Below, piece by piece: positions 1 to 9,449 of a stretch of 20,939 nt of DNA (its first letter is position 1; the number at the start of each line of letters is the position of its first letter). This DNA is from Halocafeteria seosinensis. Lineage: Eukaryota; Sar; Bigyra; Bicosoecida. The notes under the pieces were generated by a model that saw only the letters and a program-made list of their open reading frames with translations, was not told the origin of the DNA and did no database searches. The stretch lies in the NCBI GenBank assembly GCA_001687465.1, contig LVLI01001723.1:1-20939 (forward strand), read 5' to 3'. The translations under genes and the position numbers were made by a program.

Positions 1-206
1 AGGTGGAACCATTCAGTCCGTGCCCTTTCGAAGAGCGGGATGAGCTTATCCTTGCGGCACTGGGCTTCGCCATTCATGTGATCCACCATCGTTTGTGAGT
101 CGCATTCCATGCGGACGTCCACCGGGGCTGGTAACTCACTTGGGGGTGCGTCAAGCGCTTCGAAGACCAGGTTCAGTCCCAGCAGCAGGCCTTCGTATTC
201 GGCTTA
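1..206 (-). pseudogene. RNase H domain fragment, probably from a retroelement, truncated by the left edge
   Basis: On the minus strand an open frame of 67 codons runs from base 203 off the left edge. It carries two classic RNase H signatures: AEYEGLLLGL at its start and, about 32 residues on, ECDSQTMVDHMNGEA. These match the Glu-containing helix and the second catalytic Asp block of RNase HI/RVT_3-type domains found in retroelements and plant-like proteins. The codon immediately before AEYEG is TAA (206-204), and no start is visible, so the copy is broken at its 5' side or has lost a few codons there. Its 3' part lies outside the window. A live host RNase H exon joined by splicing is possible, but no acceptor AG sits before AEYEG. 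Confidence 0.55.
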
Positions 207-1008
207 CGAACAGAGATCCATACATCCAGTAGCATAAGCTGCCAGCTGAGTATTACAGTATATACTACTGTATGGCCATAATAAGATACACTACTACTGT
301 GTGGTATGTATGGCCACTTCACGTCCTCGTTAAGAGGATGCGGTCACCAGTGGGCTATCTTTCACGTACAGTACTGTATGTATGTATGTGTGTGTGTCAC
401 GTGCTGCTTAACTTCTCTTAAAATTCCAATTTGGAGCTCCTTCATAGATCCACTGGCACCTCTATTTGTTCTATTTGTTACTTGGTACCTGCCCAAAGAC
501 AACAACTGTCGCTAGGGGTCAGACCCCGCTGCCGAAGAAGCGGGGATTTAAGCTGCAAAACACTCGAGGGCCCTATGCTGTACGTGGTTATAGGGTCTGA
601 TTAGACTCTAGGGCCGCCCTCACATCCATTCCATGGCACAGTCCATCAGGATGGATTCATCATGATTCGGAGGATTTCAGGCAGGAACTCTTAATACCTG
701 GTAATGGATATAAAGCCACACGAACATTGCAAATGGAGTGAACCAACAACAAGAGCTTCATTTGTGTACAGTAGTATCAATTGGGAATATGCCCTATATA
801 GAGACCTAAGACTTCCAAGAGGTGGCACGGAACGTGGACTGTGGAACAAGGCCGATATTCCAGTCTACTTCCGTGGCATGGAATGGGCCAGATAACACCC
901 TTGCGTTACGCCAAAGTGTTTGGCACGAATGACCGTCGTCACGTGTGCAAAGAGCAAGAGAGTAAGATTGATTACAAAGATGATAAGCCGCACTCAGGAA
1001 AAACGAAT
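207..1008. other. Gene-free, repeat-derived stretch
   Basis: I find no convincing gene here. The stretch contains a TATG/TG microsatellite at about 376-397, several short palindromic TA-rich words near 250-305, and one copy of a dispersed repeat (641-696, listed separately). Short open frames at 704-895 and 841-1053 have no recognisable motif, and the second overlaps the end of the minus-strand gene that stops at 1009. The likeliest reading is decayed mobile-element DNA continuing from the RNase H fragment at the left edge. Confidence 0.4.
641..696. repeat. Dispersed repeat, copy A
   Basis: This segment reappears in the same orientation at 6882-6936, with one single-base gap and about three mismatches. 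The shared core includes ATGGATTCATCATGATTCG and GATTTCAGGCAGGA. Sequence outside the core does not obviously align, so both look like remnants of a larger element. No terminal structure or coding signature was recognised. Confidence 0.7.
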
Positions 1009-4000
1009 CTAGTTGTCTCCAATAAGGAAATAGTCACGAACAGGCTTTGTTAGCAGCTGTTCCGTGGCTTTACCAGATAGCAACAGAAGTTCAGTCCATT
1101 GGGAAACCGTCTTTCGCGGAAGAACCTCGTCCCCCGATCGGTAGTGGGATACAGGTCCTGCAGCCCAAGGGGGGGGGTTCAATATCACGACGACAACAGT
1201 GATCTTTTCATTGTCATTTTTCGTTATAGAGCCGACAGCTTTTGAGTATTCGTCCCATAACATCTCCAGGGAGAGAGTAGTTGCAATCAGTCGTTTGGGT
1301 TGGAGAGCGCACGTAACTTCCACACGAGACAATGGTGGCATAGCTTTCAGGTAGCCATCAGCACTGCCGCTACTTTCCGCAGCCACTAGTAGTGTGTTAA
1401 AGTGTGCATGCTTGATAACCTCGCCGAGATCAAACGGGTTTATTTGCTTGAATGGAACTTGTCTCTGTGTCTGAATTTGAATGGCCTCCTCATATGTGCC
1501 TGCTCTGCAAACTTCCACCATACTTAGTACTTGCTGTTTCCGTTGTCGATCTACCCGGAACTTCTTTGTTCCCTTGGCGACCTTCGGTAGTACTCCCCAT
1601 TCGATCGATCGTTCCATTGAACACTCCCCAAAGAAAGTATTTTCCAGTGGAAGAACAGCATCTTGCCACTTGAATATCCCACCATCAGTAGCATTCTCGC
1701 TGCTGGTGAAACCAGCCCTCAAAGTAAAAGCACAAAAAACGGCTTTTTCGAATGAAGCCGGATCCCTGGGAAATCGAGGGAAAAACTCTCGACTTACGTG
1801 TAGGCAAGTGGATAACCCTTTCTTGTTATACAGGTAGCGGAGCAGGACAGGAGGAATTACAACATAATAAAACGTGGAGTCCCGGATCTGATGAGGATGG
1901 CAGTAAAATCCGGCTAGTCGAGCTCCGTCCAGTACGGATTCTGCTCGCTTGGGAAGGACCGGCGCCTCTCCTGAAATGGGTATATCAAACATCGAGAAAT
2001 AAAGCATTCTTCGGAAAAGGTCCGGATCGTCGTTTATCGTTGTAGACACAAACTCGTGAGCCCATAGCGCAACGTGTGGTTCACATGCCACGTCCACCAA
2101 TCTAGGCAAATCAGCTAGTTCTGGAGTTCCCTGGAGGCGTAACTTTGTCAGTACTGCCCCGACAAGCCTTGGAACTCCACACGTCTCACGGACGATAGCT
2201 TTGCATCTTTCCCTGAGGTTGGTCGGCTCAGGCAATTCCGCTTTATACATTTCTCCAACATGATCCACATCAAGGAGACCAAACACGATTCTGGATGCTG
2301 CAGTACGGGACCCCGCGGAGCCCGAGCCAACTAACTTAAGATCTTGCAGTCTTGAAGTAAAGAATGGTTGGACTTTGACTTGCTCATCCGTGAGAAATGG
2401 AACCATTGACCAAAACTCGCGAATGAAAGATTTCCTCTCCTCTGTGTCTTTTGCTGATGCTGAGATCCATCCAGCTTCGTCAATGTGCAAAAGAACATGT
2501 TGCAAGTCAATGCCCAACTTCGTCACCTCCATAGCTTTCTTGAAGCAATTTAAAATAGCCTCACCAGTGAGCCCAGACATTTCTTCCCTTGCCAGGATGT
2601 CTGTAAGACCACTCGAGAAACTTCTTCTTTCTTTATTTGTCAAAACTAATTCGTACTGGAAGATCCCATCCTGGTTTATAACTCTTCTAGCACTAGCCAA
2701 TGCATGAACAAACGCTACAGCAAACATTTCCTTGGGGCGAAGTCCTGAGAAACAGAAGCCTCGAAGCCATGAACAAGCACGAAAAGTACAACATTTTCAC
2801 TATAAGGGCGCACCTTCGGGACTAATTTCCTTCAAATCGACATAACATAGCCATGTGGATTTCACCGTTGACGCGTCAATCGCAGGGTCACTCAGAAGTT
2901 CTTCTTCACGCCGATTGAACTGTAGGATTGCTTGGCGGCCGAGTTCTGTCTTGCCCCACCCAAACATGCCAGCGGAGAAAAGGGACGGCAATTCCCGCAC
3001 GATATCCGGCCTCCTAGAGTTTCGTGCGAGAGAGGTGAACCTGTTGATTGCTGTGACCATCTCTCGGAGTGCTTTTGTCCGGTTGACAAAAACAGAGGTG
3101 AGCTGCCACACATTTACTTGTTTAGCAAGTATCCGAATCAAGTCTGCAGAAGATGAATACCCATTAGAATTGAACAACCTCTGACCTTGATAGCACTTGT
3201 TCTATATTGATTTTCAGCATATACATACCACTGGGATGACGCCCTCTTGTTCCACCTCCAGCTTTCGGAACTGTCCCACCTTCTGCATACCAGCAATGCA
3301 ATACAAGACCATAATAAGATGAAGAATTAATCGACTGCAGTATCTTGCTTCTACAGAAGCACTGCTTCAACTTCATCAGCGTTTACATACCTGAACCAGC
3401 AGACCTTGAACGTCCACTGCCTCCTGCAAACAAGCAATAAGGAAAGAGGAGAGAGTACTACGGTGAACGAAAGATAAACCCGCAGCTCAGTGTTCACGTA
3501 CCACCTCCGCCATTAGAAATCGAACCGGCGCCACCGCCTGCAAACAAAGAGCCAATCAATAGCGTGAAAACCAAAGCACTGGCAACATCTTCCTCTAATG
3601 GGATTCCTACGAAAGCTCTACTCTCGCACCTAACCTACCCGCTCCACCTCCAGTATTGCGAACTGTATCGCCTGCTGCAAACAAAGTAATACAACACAGC
3701 AATGTGAATAATTACACCATACATTTTTCAATTCAACATACCTTGTGTCTCTTTACGTTGGCGCTTTCGTCCCGTTTCCTCTGCACCATTTTGGAACGAC
3801 AAGAAAGGTAAGTTTGTAGGACGTTCCGCTGGCAACGTCTAAGACCACCAAAACCATAACCTCTGGGCCCAACGCTACACCCATTCCACTCTTCGAGGGG
3901 TAACATCGGGTGAATCACTCGCCCTTACTGTTGCTGGATCATTATTGCTCCCTTCTATGCCGTTACCATTACCGCCTTACCGCCTCATCCTGAAGGACGT

Positions 4001-4799
4001 CTACCAAAAAAGCTCAGGGTACAACAAACGCCCTCTCTTGGAACGACAAGAAACGTTAGTGTGTAGGGCTTTCCGCTGGCAACGCGTGAACCAACCAAAA
4101 AGCGTCCCTTGGCACCCTGCCCCCAGACTGCCCCAGTTTAAAACGACATAAAAGGTGGGTACGTATTGGACTGGGTATGAGACTCTCCAAGGCCGCTGTC
4201 CCGATACAGTCTTCGGACACACTGTGTGACCTACTCAAGAAACAAGGCCCTCAAAGCTCTACTTAGCCGGTAGACCACAACGATACACACTACTACGATA
4301 GCTTACCTTGTTCATCGTGGCAGAGTATCGCAACCAGAGAAGACAGCGCCTCTCTCAACAAACGCAGAGGTGTCGTGTCTTCAAGTACCTTCCTTCCCTT
4401 GACTTCATCCCTCCACTCGGCAACCACGTCGTCCATATCGGACTTATTCTGCACAGGGTAATGATCCTTAAGTTTTCCCTGCTCATAGGCCGTGCTAGCC
4501 GCGGTGTCTGACAAAAGGAAACACGCCACGAGAACTTTGACTCTCAGCACCGCCAATTGTGATCCATTCAGGCCCTCTGTACCAACGTCTTGATATAGGC
4601 ATGCTTGAATGTGTAAAAGAGTGTCTTCTGTGATGCCGAGTGGGTCCTTCAGACATCTCCCAATGCTATTTGCAAAGGTTTCCTCTTTATCTTCCTCCAA
4701 ATTGTCCTCCTTGACTTTGCACCCTACTGGTATGAACCAGCCCGGAATACATTTCGCTGCGATGGCTTCGAACAATCCAGGCTTTGGTTCTGCAGCCAT
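1009..4799 (-). CDS. Crinkler/RHS-type-like P-loop NTPase with mini-exon-encoded linker
   Basis: Eight exons fit with all phases agreeing: 4799-4307, 3780-3742, 3674-3639, 3537-3502, 3423-3391, 3282-3229, 3185-2814 and 2744-1009, giving about 932 residues. The start ATG has A at -3 and G at +4. Residues 1-164 form an unrecognised N-terminal domain. Residues 165-230 are a linker with a basic, NLS-like run (GRKRQRK) followed by Gly-rich mini-exons. The NTPase has Walker A GMFGWGKT near 303-310, Walker B HVLLHIDEAG near 437-446, and a GVPR motif near 544 like the AAA/STAND sensor region. The C-terminal part ends in a possible restriction-endonuclease-like core, SADGY (from 815) then VEVTC (829-833) and a Lys at about 838. 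This domain order is that of Crinkler/RHS-type proteins, many of them nuclear effectors. The NTPase call is firm; the family and nuclease assignments are inference. The gene is flanked by repeat debris. A STAND-type ATPase with another C-terminal domain is the alternative. Confidence 0.7.
3229..3780 (-). other. Tandem array of five symmetric mini-exons
   Basis: Five exons of 39, 36, 36, 33 and 54 nt are each flanked by good donors (GTATGT, GTAGGT, GTACGT, GTATGT, GTATGT) and by acceptors ending in GCAG. Three of the introns end in the near-identical word TTGTTTGCAG. Every exon length is a multiple of three and every junction is phase 1, so exons can be gained, lost or skipped without a frameshift. 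They encode a basic segment, then Gly/Ser-rich pieces such as GDTVRNTGGGAG and GGTVPKAGGGTRG, which are recognisable duplicates of one another. The introns are 43-108 nt. The array joins the N-terminal domain to the NTPase of the Crinkler-like gene. Confidence 0.7.
3791..4110. repeat. Duplicated segment inside the first intron of the Crinkler-like gene
   Basis: About 70 bp starting at 3791 (core TTGGAACGACAAGAAA, then TTCCGCTGGCAACG) recurs at 4038, an offset of about 247 bp in the same orientation. On the coding (minus) strand the first copy lies directly upstream of mini-exon 2 (3780-3742). The second copy lies upstream of a mini-exon-like stretch (3975-3929) that reads Gly/Asn-rich and ends in a GTAAGG donor. 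This looks like a duplicated intron-plus-mini-exon unit, one copy of which has decayed or is used only rarely. Confidence 0.5.
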
Positions 4800-5189
4800 T
4801 TTCGTCTTTCTTTTATGTGATGTCGTTTCCGTTGGCTCTGTGGCTACAAAGTTCGTCTAAACGGTTTGGTTTTGGCTGCACTGGGAGGAGAGAAGTCAAT
4901 TCAACACCAAACTAAACGAAAGATGACGTTCTTCCTCTGCTTTTGTCTCATATGATAGATAGGACCATCAGGTGGTGCTATGCTATGACATGCTGTGGGT
5001 AGTCCACAACAACAAGACTTATTCCATTCCAAACTGTCCAAGTAGGGAGTACGAAATAAAATCTTTTCCGCATTCGGTAGAGATGAAAGGACTTCCCGGC
5101 CGGTGGGCTATCTGTCACATTTGTGTGTGTGTATCTTGGCAAGATAGAACTCTGCAGCATCGACAATTGGGTCACGTTGTTGGTGTGGT
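4800..5189. promoter_or_regulatory. Upstream region of the Crinkler-like gene
   Basis: This 390-bp spacer lies between the minus-strand start at 4799 and a possible plus-strand gene at 5190, so it may act as a divergent promoter. No clear TATA box or other motif is convincing. It contains a short GT run near 5119-5131. Nothing else was recognised. Confidence 0.25.
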
Positions 5190-5740
5190 ATGCCTTTGGG
5201 AACTATCGTCCTTTTCGACCGCAAATACACCAATATGCATATCTTGACGCCGTTGCATAGTCTGCGGTATTTCTGTCGCTTGTTTCGGGAAGTCGGATCG
5301 GCATTTTACGCTATCAGAGCTCAAGTAGCTTCCGAAAGCTGTCCCCAGTTAAGCAACCTTGCTGAATGTTCCGAAGCAGTGGATGACCCCGTAAGATACA
5401 TACAATATTGGGAGCAAACGCTCAAGAAGACATCAAGCTTCGGTGCACTCATTTCTTCCCCATAAAGTAAAGGGTTTTCAATTTTACAAAAAACTTACAA
5501 CGACTGGCTGATTGGGCACACTTAGCTGGAACAATTGGCCTCAAAGACTCGCGGGTCTGTTCCCAAAAACGTGTCAGGAGCAGCCTTGATTGCGGCTGGG
5601 TCCTGAAAGTTTCTTTAGCTCGCAAAGAACTGCGAGTAGCCCTACCAGGTACGCCTACACAAAGAGAATGCGCCGACGCTCTTAGTAAATTAAGTTTAGA
5701 ATGGATAAAGAGACATGAAGATACTGGATCATCTTTCTAA
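5190..5740 (+). CDS. Possible small two-exon gene, function unknown
   Basis: Two open segments join in phase: 5190-5442 (ATG start, donor G|GTGCAC) and 5526-5740 (acceptor CACTTAG, stop TAA), giving about 155 residues. The first part contains a Tyr/Phe-rich start and a charged stretch ending in YIQYWEQTLKKTSSF. The second has Cys in VCSQKR and SLDCGW and ends with ADALSKLSLEWIKRHEDTG. I do not recognise the family. The word ADALSK recalls the last RNase H motif of retroelements, so a degenerate element is an alternative. The donor is not a strong consensus and the first-exon start is not secured, so the model is tentative. Without splicing, the first segment stops at 5465. Confidence 0.33.
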
Positions 5741-5799
5741 AGCGGAGTACCAATCCTCGGGTCACGGTGGAGTCATGTCTAGTAAATATTGATGAGGTT

Positions 5800-6384
5800 A
5801 TGACTGTCGTTGTAGCTATTTACGGGAATTGGGACTTTTCGATGGAGCAGGACACCTCTGAAGAACCACAAAACCAGGTATTCGCAGGGAATGGATACGG
5901 TTCGCTTTCTCCGACGAAATGGTGCGTTAGCTGCTACATGTGCGCAAACCCTCGCAACTCTGGGAGAAAGGAGCTAACTCCTCGTGTCACACACACAGAC
6001 GTATGTGGCAGATCGTGTCAACAGACCACGAAAGACTCCGCTAGTACTAAGCCTCCGGTAATGGACTGGACTATCCCTTTTACGGATTCCAATAGCCTAC
6101 GTTGCGTATTTGATACAGACGGGATAGTCGCTGTCGCACCTACCCCCAGCCATTCTCACTCCTCCAACTCCAGGAGCCCGTTTGTTACCCAAGAAACAGA
6201 TCCTCAATTCGCTAGTGGCACAATCAAAGTTTCTTGCCTAGAAAACACGGAAACATACCATAGGAACCTTTCCAATGCATTCTTTTTTCGTACTGCCGGT
6301 ACAGATACAATAGACCCAAAAGAGAACGGAAGTGCTCGTAGTCAGAGGAGACGACGCTTGCGATTACAACACAGGATACTGTAG
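5800..6384 (+). CDS. Hypothetical open frame, about 194 residues
   Basis: A single open frame starts at the ATG at 5800 and stops at 6384. It shows paired cysteines (WCVSCYMC and VCGRSC), a Ser/Thr/Pro-rich middle and a basic tail (SQRRRRLRLQHR). No family was recognised, and no Kozak-like context or splice pattern strengthens it. The region sits between repeat debris, so it may be fortuitous or part of a decayed element. The frame that opens afterwards (6332-6550) is also basic near its end but does not join it in any obvious way. Confidence 0.18.
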   Translation: MTVVVAIYGNWDFSMEQDTSEEPQNQVFAGNGYGSLSPTKWCVSCYMCANPRNSGRKELTPRVTHTDVCGRSCQQTTKDSASTKPPVMDWTIPFTDSNSLRCVFDTDGIVAVAPTPSHSHSSNSRSPFVTQETDPQFASGTIKVSCLENTETYHRNLSNAFFFRTAGTDTIDPKENGSARSQRRRRLRLQHRIL

Positions 6385-7340
6385 CAAACGTCAACATTTT
6401 ATCGTATGCTCCCAAGAATGTAAGAGGGTCGAGCAACTACTAACTGCTTCAGGTAAAATGCTACGACAACAGCGGTTGAACAGAGAACGCGCAAACTTGG
6501 ACACATACGAGAGAAAAAGTTGCCCGCGGTCAGGAGGGAAACGCAACTGAATTTAAAGAAGTAGAACGCGCAGTATGAAGTCATAAAAAGTGTGTATAGC
6601 GTATCAGATGAATCTGAGAATTTTGCAATCCGGCAAGCCGGCAACACAGAGCCTTAAATTCAATCGGATTGAAGAATTTGGATTGAGCTGGCCCCGGGTG
6701 TTTTGGGCTCAATATGGGCATGTGGACGTGATGACCACCCCTCGTGGTGATGTTATACTTCGGGTGCCAACGCGCAAATGCTAGATAGATTGCAAAGCAA
6801 CCTGGAGGTGGTGCACTGCCTTTTGCTTCTGTTGAAACCCTTCGTCATTTACGTCACAGCCATACAGAGATATACCGGTATGTCCATCGGATGGATTCAT
6901 CATGATTCGAAGGATTTCAGGCAGGACTTCTTAATAATTCTTATGGTCATCGGGTCTATCGAATATACAGTACAGGCTACCCATGAAAGTGGTGGCATCT
7001 GTCAGCAACCTAGGATGGATGATCACTGTGGATCCCCCGTGTAGATGTTAACCTACAAATTATTCTCCAATCCAATTGCTACAACTGCAGTCCACTGTGC
7101 GGAACTGGCTAGGCCTTATACCGGATAAGTGGTCCGGGGACACATCACAGGGGAACTCTACAGGGGACAAAAAAGGTCTCCCTTTTTCCGTCTCACCCAC
7201 AGTACATAGTGAATTACATTTTGTTTGGATTGTGTAGAGTAGTGGTACAACTACCTGTAACCTTATTTAGCTCGCTTGGAAGGCGTCTAAAGATCATTGC
7301 GGGTTGCTTGTTCATCTTCCCGAATCGGGCCGCCGAAAAG
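6385..7340. other. Spacer with repeat debris upstream of the carboxylesterase gene
   Basis: I see no convincing gene here. Copy B of the dispersed repeat lies at 6882-6936. The last 200 bp before the ATG at 7341 are pyrimidine-rich in places (near 7172-7200) and should hold the esterase promoter and 5' UTR, but no specific element could be assigned. Upstream in-frame codons run open from 7209 without an ATG before 7341. Confidence 0.35.
6882..6936. repeat. Dispersed repeat, copy B
   Basis: This is the partner of the segment at 641-696, in the same orientation, with one single-base gap and about three mismatches. It is more than 6 kb from copy A, on the other side of the Crinkler-like gene. 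Confidence 0.7.
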
Positions 7341-9330
7341 ATGCGGACTCAGCGCATTTTTTTAACTGGTCTCTTCGTGGCCTTTTGTGGATCGATGGCC
7401 GCCCATATTGCGTCAGCAGAGAGTGGAGGGGACTATAATCCCGATGGTGACAAGCCGACGGTCGTTCCGCAAAAGTATGGCAAGAAATCGAGAGGTCTTT
7501 CTCTGGATAATCGAGCACCTCAACAAGGCATTGAGCACCTATTTAGGGCCCAAGAAGAAGCTGCCAGAGAGCGAATCAAGGCTATGAGCAGTGGTCCTAT
7601 CGTGAACACCACCAGTGGACCTGTACAAGGAGTGCAGGATGAAAAATACAAACTCTGGTTAGGGTACGTTGTCCGAGATCCTGAGATCACTTCAACCACA
7701 TGGGGATGAAATGAATTATCTCGTTCATTTTTCCTTACTAATGTGCTGGATTTAACGAATGACGTTGTGCCTACCCTACGCAGAATCCGCTTTGCCGCTT
7801 CGCCGACCGGAAACCTGCGCTTTCGAGCTCCTCAGAAACCGGACTCGTGGTCTCAAGTCAAGGACGCCACCTGGTTCGGGAATTCGTGTCCACAACATGA
7901 ATTTTTCTCGATCTTGACTGAGACAAGTGAAGATTGTCTTTTCTTGAATGTTTATACGCCGGCGAATGCCACCAAAGGCAGTGACATTCCGGTCATCTTA
8001 TTCTTGTATGGGGGCTCTTGGACTGGCGGTGCTGCATCCTTCCCGTTGTACTGGGCTAACCAAGACATCTCGTACGTGGCGTCTTCGGTATTCTTTATAT
8101 GTCTTAATCCGCATCAAGGCACTAAGTATTGTTTTTGAATGCTTGCGCAGAGACGTAGAAGACGTTATCTTTGTCACAGCCAACTACAGACTGAAAGCGT
8201 TCGGGTACCTTAGTTCAGAGGCTCTGAGGGCCGAGAGTCCCGATGGAAGTGTTGGCAATTACGGATTTAAGGATCAGAGATTTGCTATGGAATGGATACG
8301 TGACAACATAAGGAACTTTGGGGGTGATCCCAATACTCTAACCATTCAAGGGGAAAGTGCCGGTGCTGGAAGTGTGTCTGGACATCTCGTAAGTCCACCC
8401 TCTGGTGGTCTCTTCCAGAGGGCTATTATGGAGAGTGGTCCCTTTGCGATTTGGACGGCACAACCCTACGAAGTTAGCGTTCTGAAATACGAGGGCATCG
8501 TTAAGAACTCGGGTTGCAATAAGACGAGCAATCTAAGAAGTTCTGGAGCGGCAATTTTGGATTGCCTGAGAGGACTAACGACGGACCAAATACTATCTGC
8601 CTCAGGTGGGCTCCCATCAGGGCTTTTGGAATGGTCGCCAGTCATTGACGGCGTTGAAATCCCTGACTTTCCTCAAAAACTGGCTTCCGAAGGAAAAATT
8701 CATAATGTTCCCGTCCTTCTGGGATCAAACGAAGACGAAGGCACTCTGTTTACGCATGCACCTCACGACTTGAGTGCCAGTGACTACAAGAGTTATCTGG
8801 AAAAGCGATTCGGTAACGCCACTTTTGGAGATGAAGTGGCAGCCATGTATCCCCCTTCGAATTACAAATCACCCTGGTGGGCAGTATCTCATGTGATAGG
8901 AGACGCTGCGATGTCTTGTGCGGTGCGACGTTCAGCGCGATGGTTAACAGGGCGCAGCAATGCTGCGCCGGTGTATCCCTATTTTTTCCAGCATGAACTC
9001 GAAATCGTAAAGTGGTTTGTACCATACAAGGGAGTCTTTCATGGGTCCGAATTGGCCTTCGTGTTTGATCTCAAACTAGGACTTTGGACTGACGATGAGC
9101 GATCTTTGGCACTTCAGTTTGTCAGGTATTGGACCCGTTTTGCTCGGACTGGAAACCCAAATGGTGGTGGTGACTTCCACTGGCCAGCATATACCAACAG
9201 TTCGGACACTCTGATAGTACTTGATACGCCCAATGTTTCAAATGTGACCGGCTTAAAGAACAAGTTGTGCAACTTCTGGGACAGTAAGCATGTGCCCTGG
9301 CAGATTGTGTGGGGAGTCGATAAGAATTAA
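7341..9330 (+). CDS. Secreted type-B carboxylesterase (alpha/beta-hydrolase)
   Basis: Three exons (7341-7663, 7784-8071, 8151-9330) join in phase to give 596 residues, a normal length for the carboxylesterase/cholinesterase family, which hydrolyses carboxylic esters. The ATG at 7341 opens a clear signal peptide (MRTQRIFLTGLFVAFCGS, then an ASA site). The splice junctions restore family motifs: the first joins LWLG to IRFAASPTGNLRFRAP, the second falls just before VIFVTANYRL. Visible landmarks are EDCLFLNVYTP (family signature), the oxyanion-hole region YGGSWTGG, the nucleophile elbow GESAGAGS, the acidic triad residue in SNEDEGTLF, and the catalytic His in FHGSELAFVF, so the triad is intact. 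There is no transmembrane tail, so the product is probably extracellular or luminal. The natural substrate cannot be told. A cholinesterase-specific role is not supported. Confidence 0.95.
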
Positions 9331-9449
9331 ACGCTCAAGCCGATGAGCTGCTTTACACTCGTCTTCAATATTCTTTTTCTTTTTTGTTCTTTTTTGATGC
9401 TGAAGTTTTTAGATATGAGAAAATACCTACTACGCTTCATGCATCCAAA
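9331..9449. other. Convergent 3' spacer between esterase and PPIP5K genes
   Basis: Only 119 bp separate the two stop codons. The plus strand has a long T-rich run near 9370-9396, which is A-rich on the minus strand. No AATAAA signal is obvious for either gene. The two 3' UTRs must be very short or overlap. Confidence 0.5.

Noticed and set aside
3929-3989. A sixth mini-exon annotated as a constitutive part of the Crinkler-like gene
   Set aside because: Its possible lengths (47 or 61 nt) break the phase 1 pattern, and the longer form meets a stop at once. It is kept only as a hypothesis.
350-5131. Shared word GTGGGCTATCT followed by TG-rich sequence at 350-397 and 5103-5131
   Set aside because: Only about 16 bases match before simple TG repeats take over, too little to call a dispersed element.
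6332-6550. A bZIP-like protein from the basic, Leu-containing frame at 6332-6550
   Set aside because: There is no heptad leucine series and no conserved basic-region motif. The frame is short and surrounded by stops.
7209-7340. N-terminal extension of the carboxylesterase upstream of 7341
   Set aside because: The extension has no ATG (it begins with GTG). The ATG at 7341 gives a clean signal peptide.
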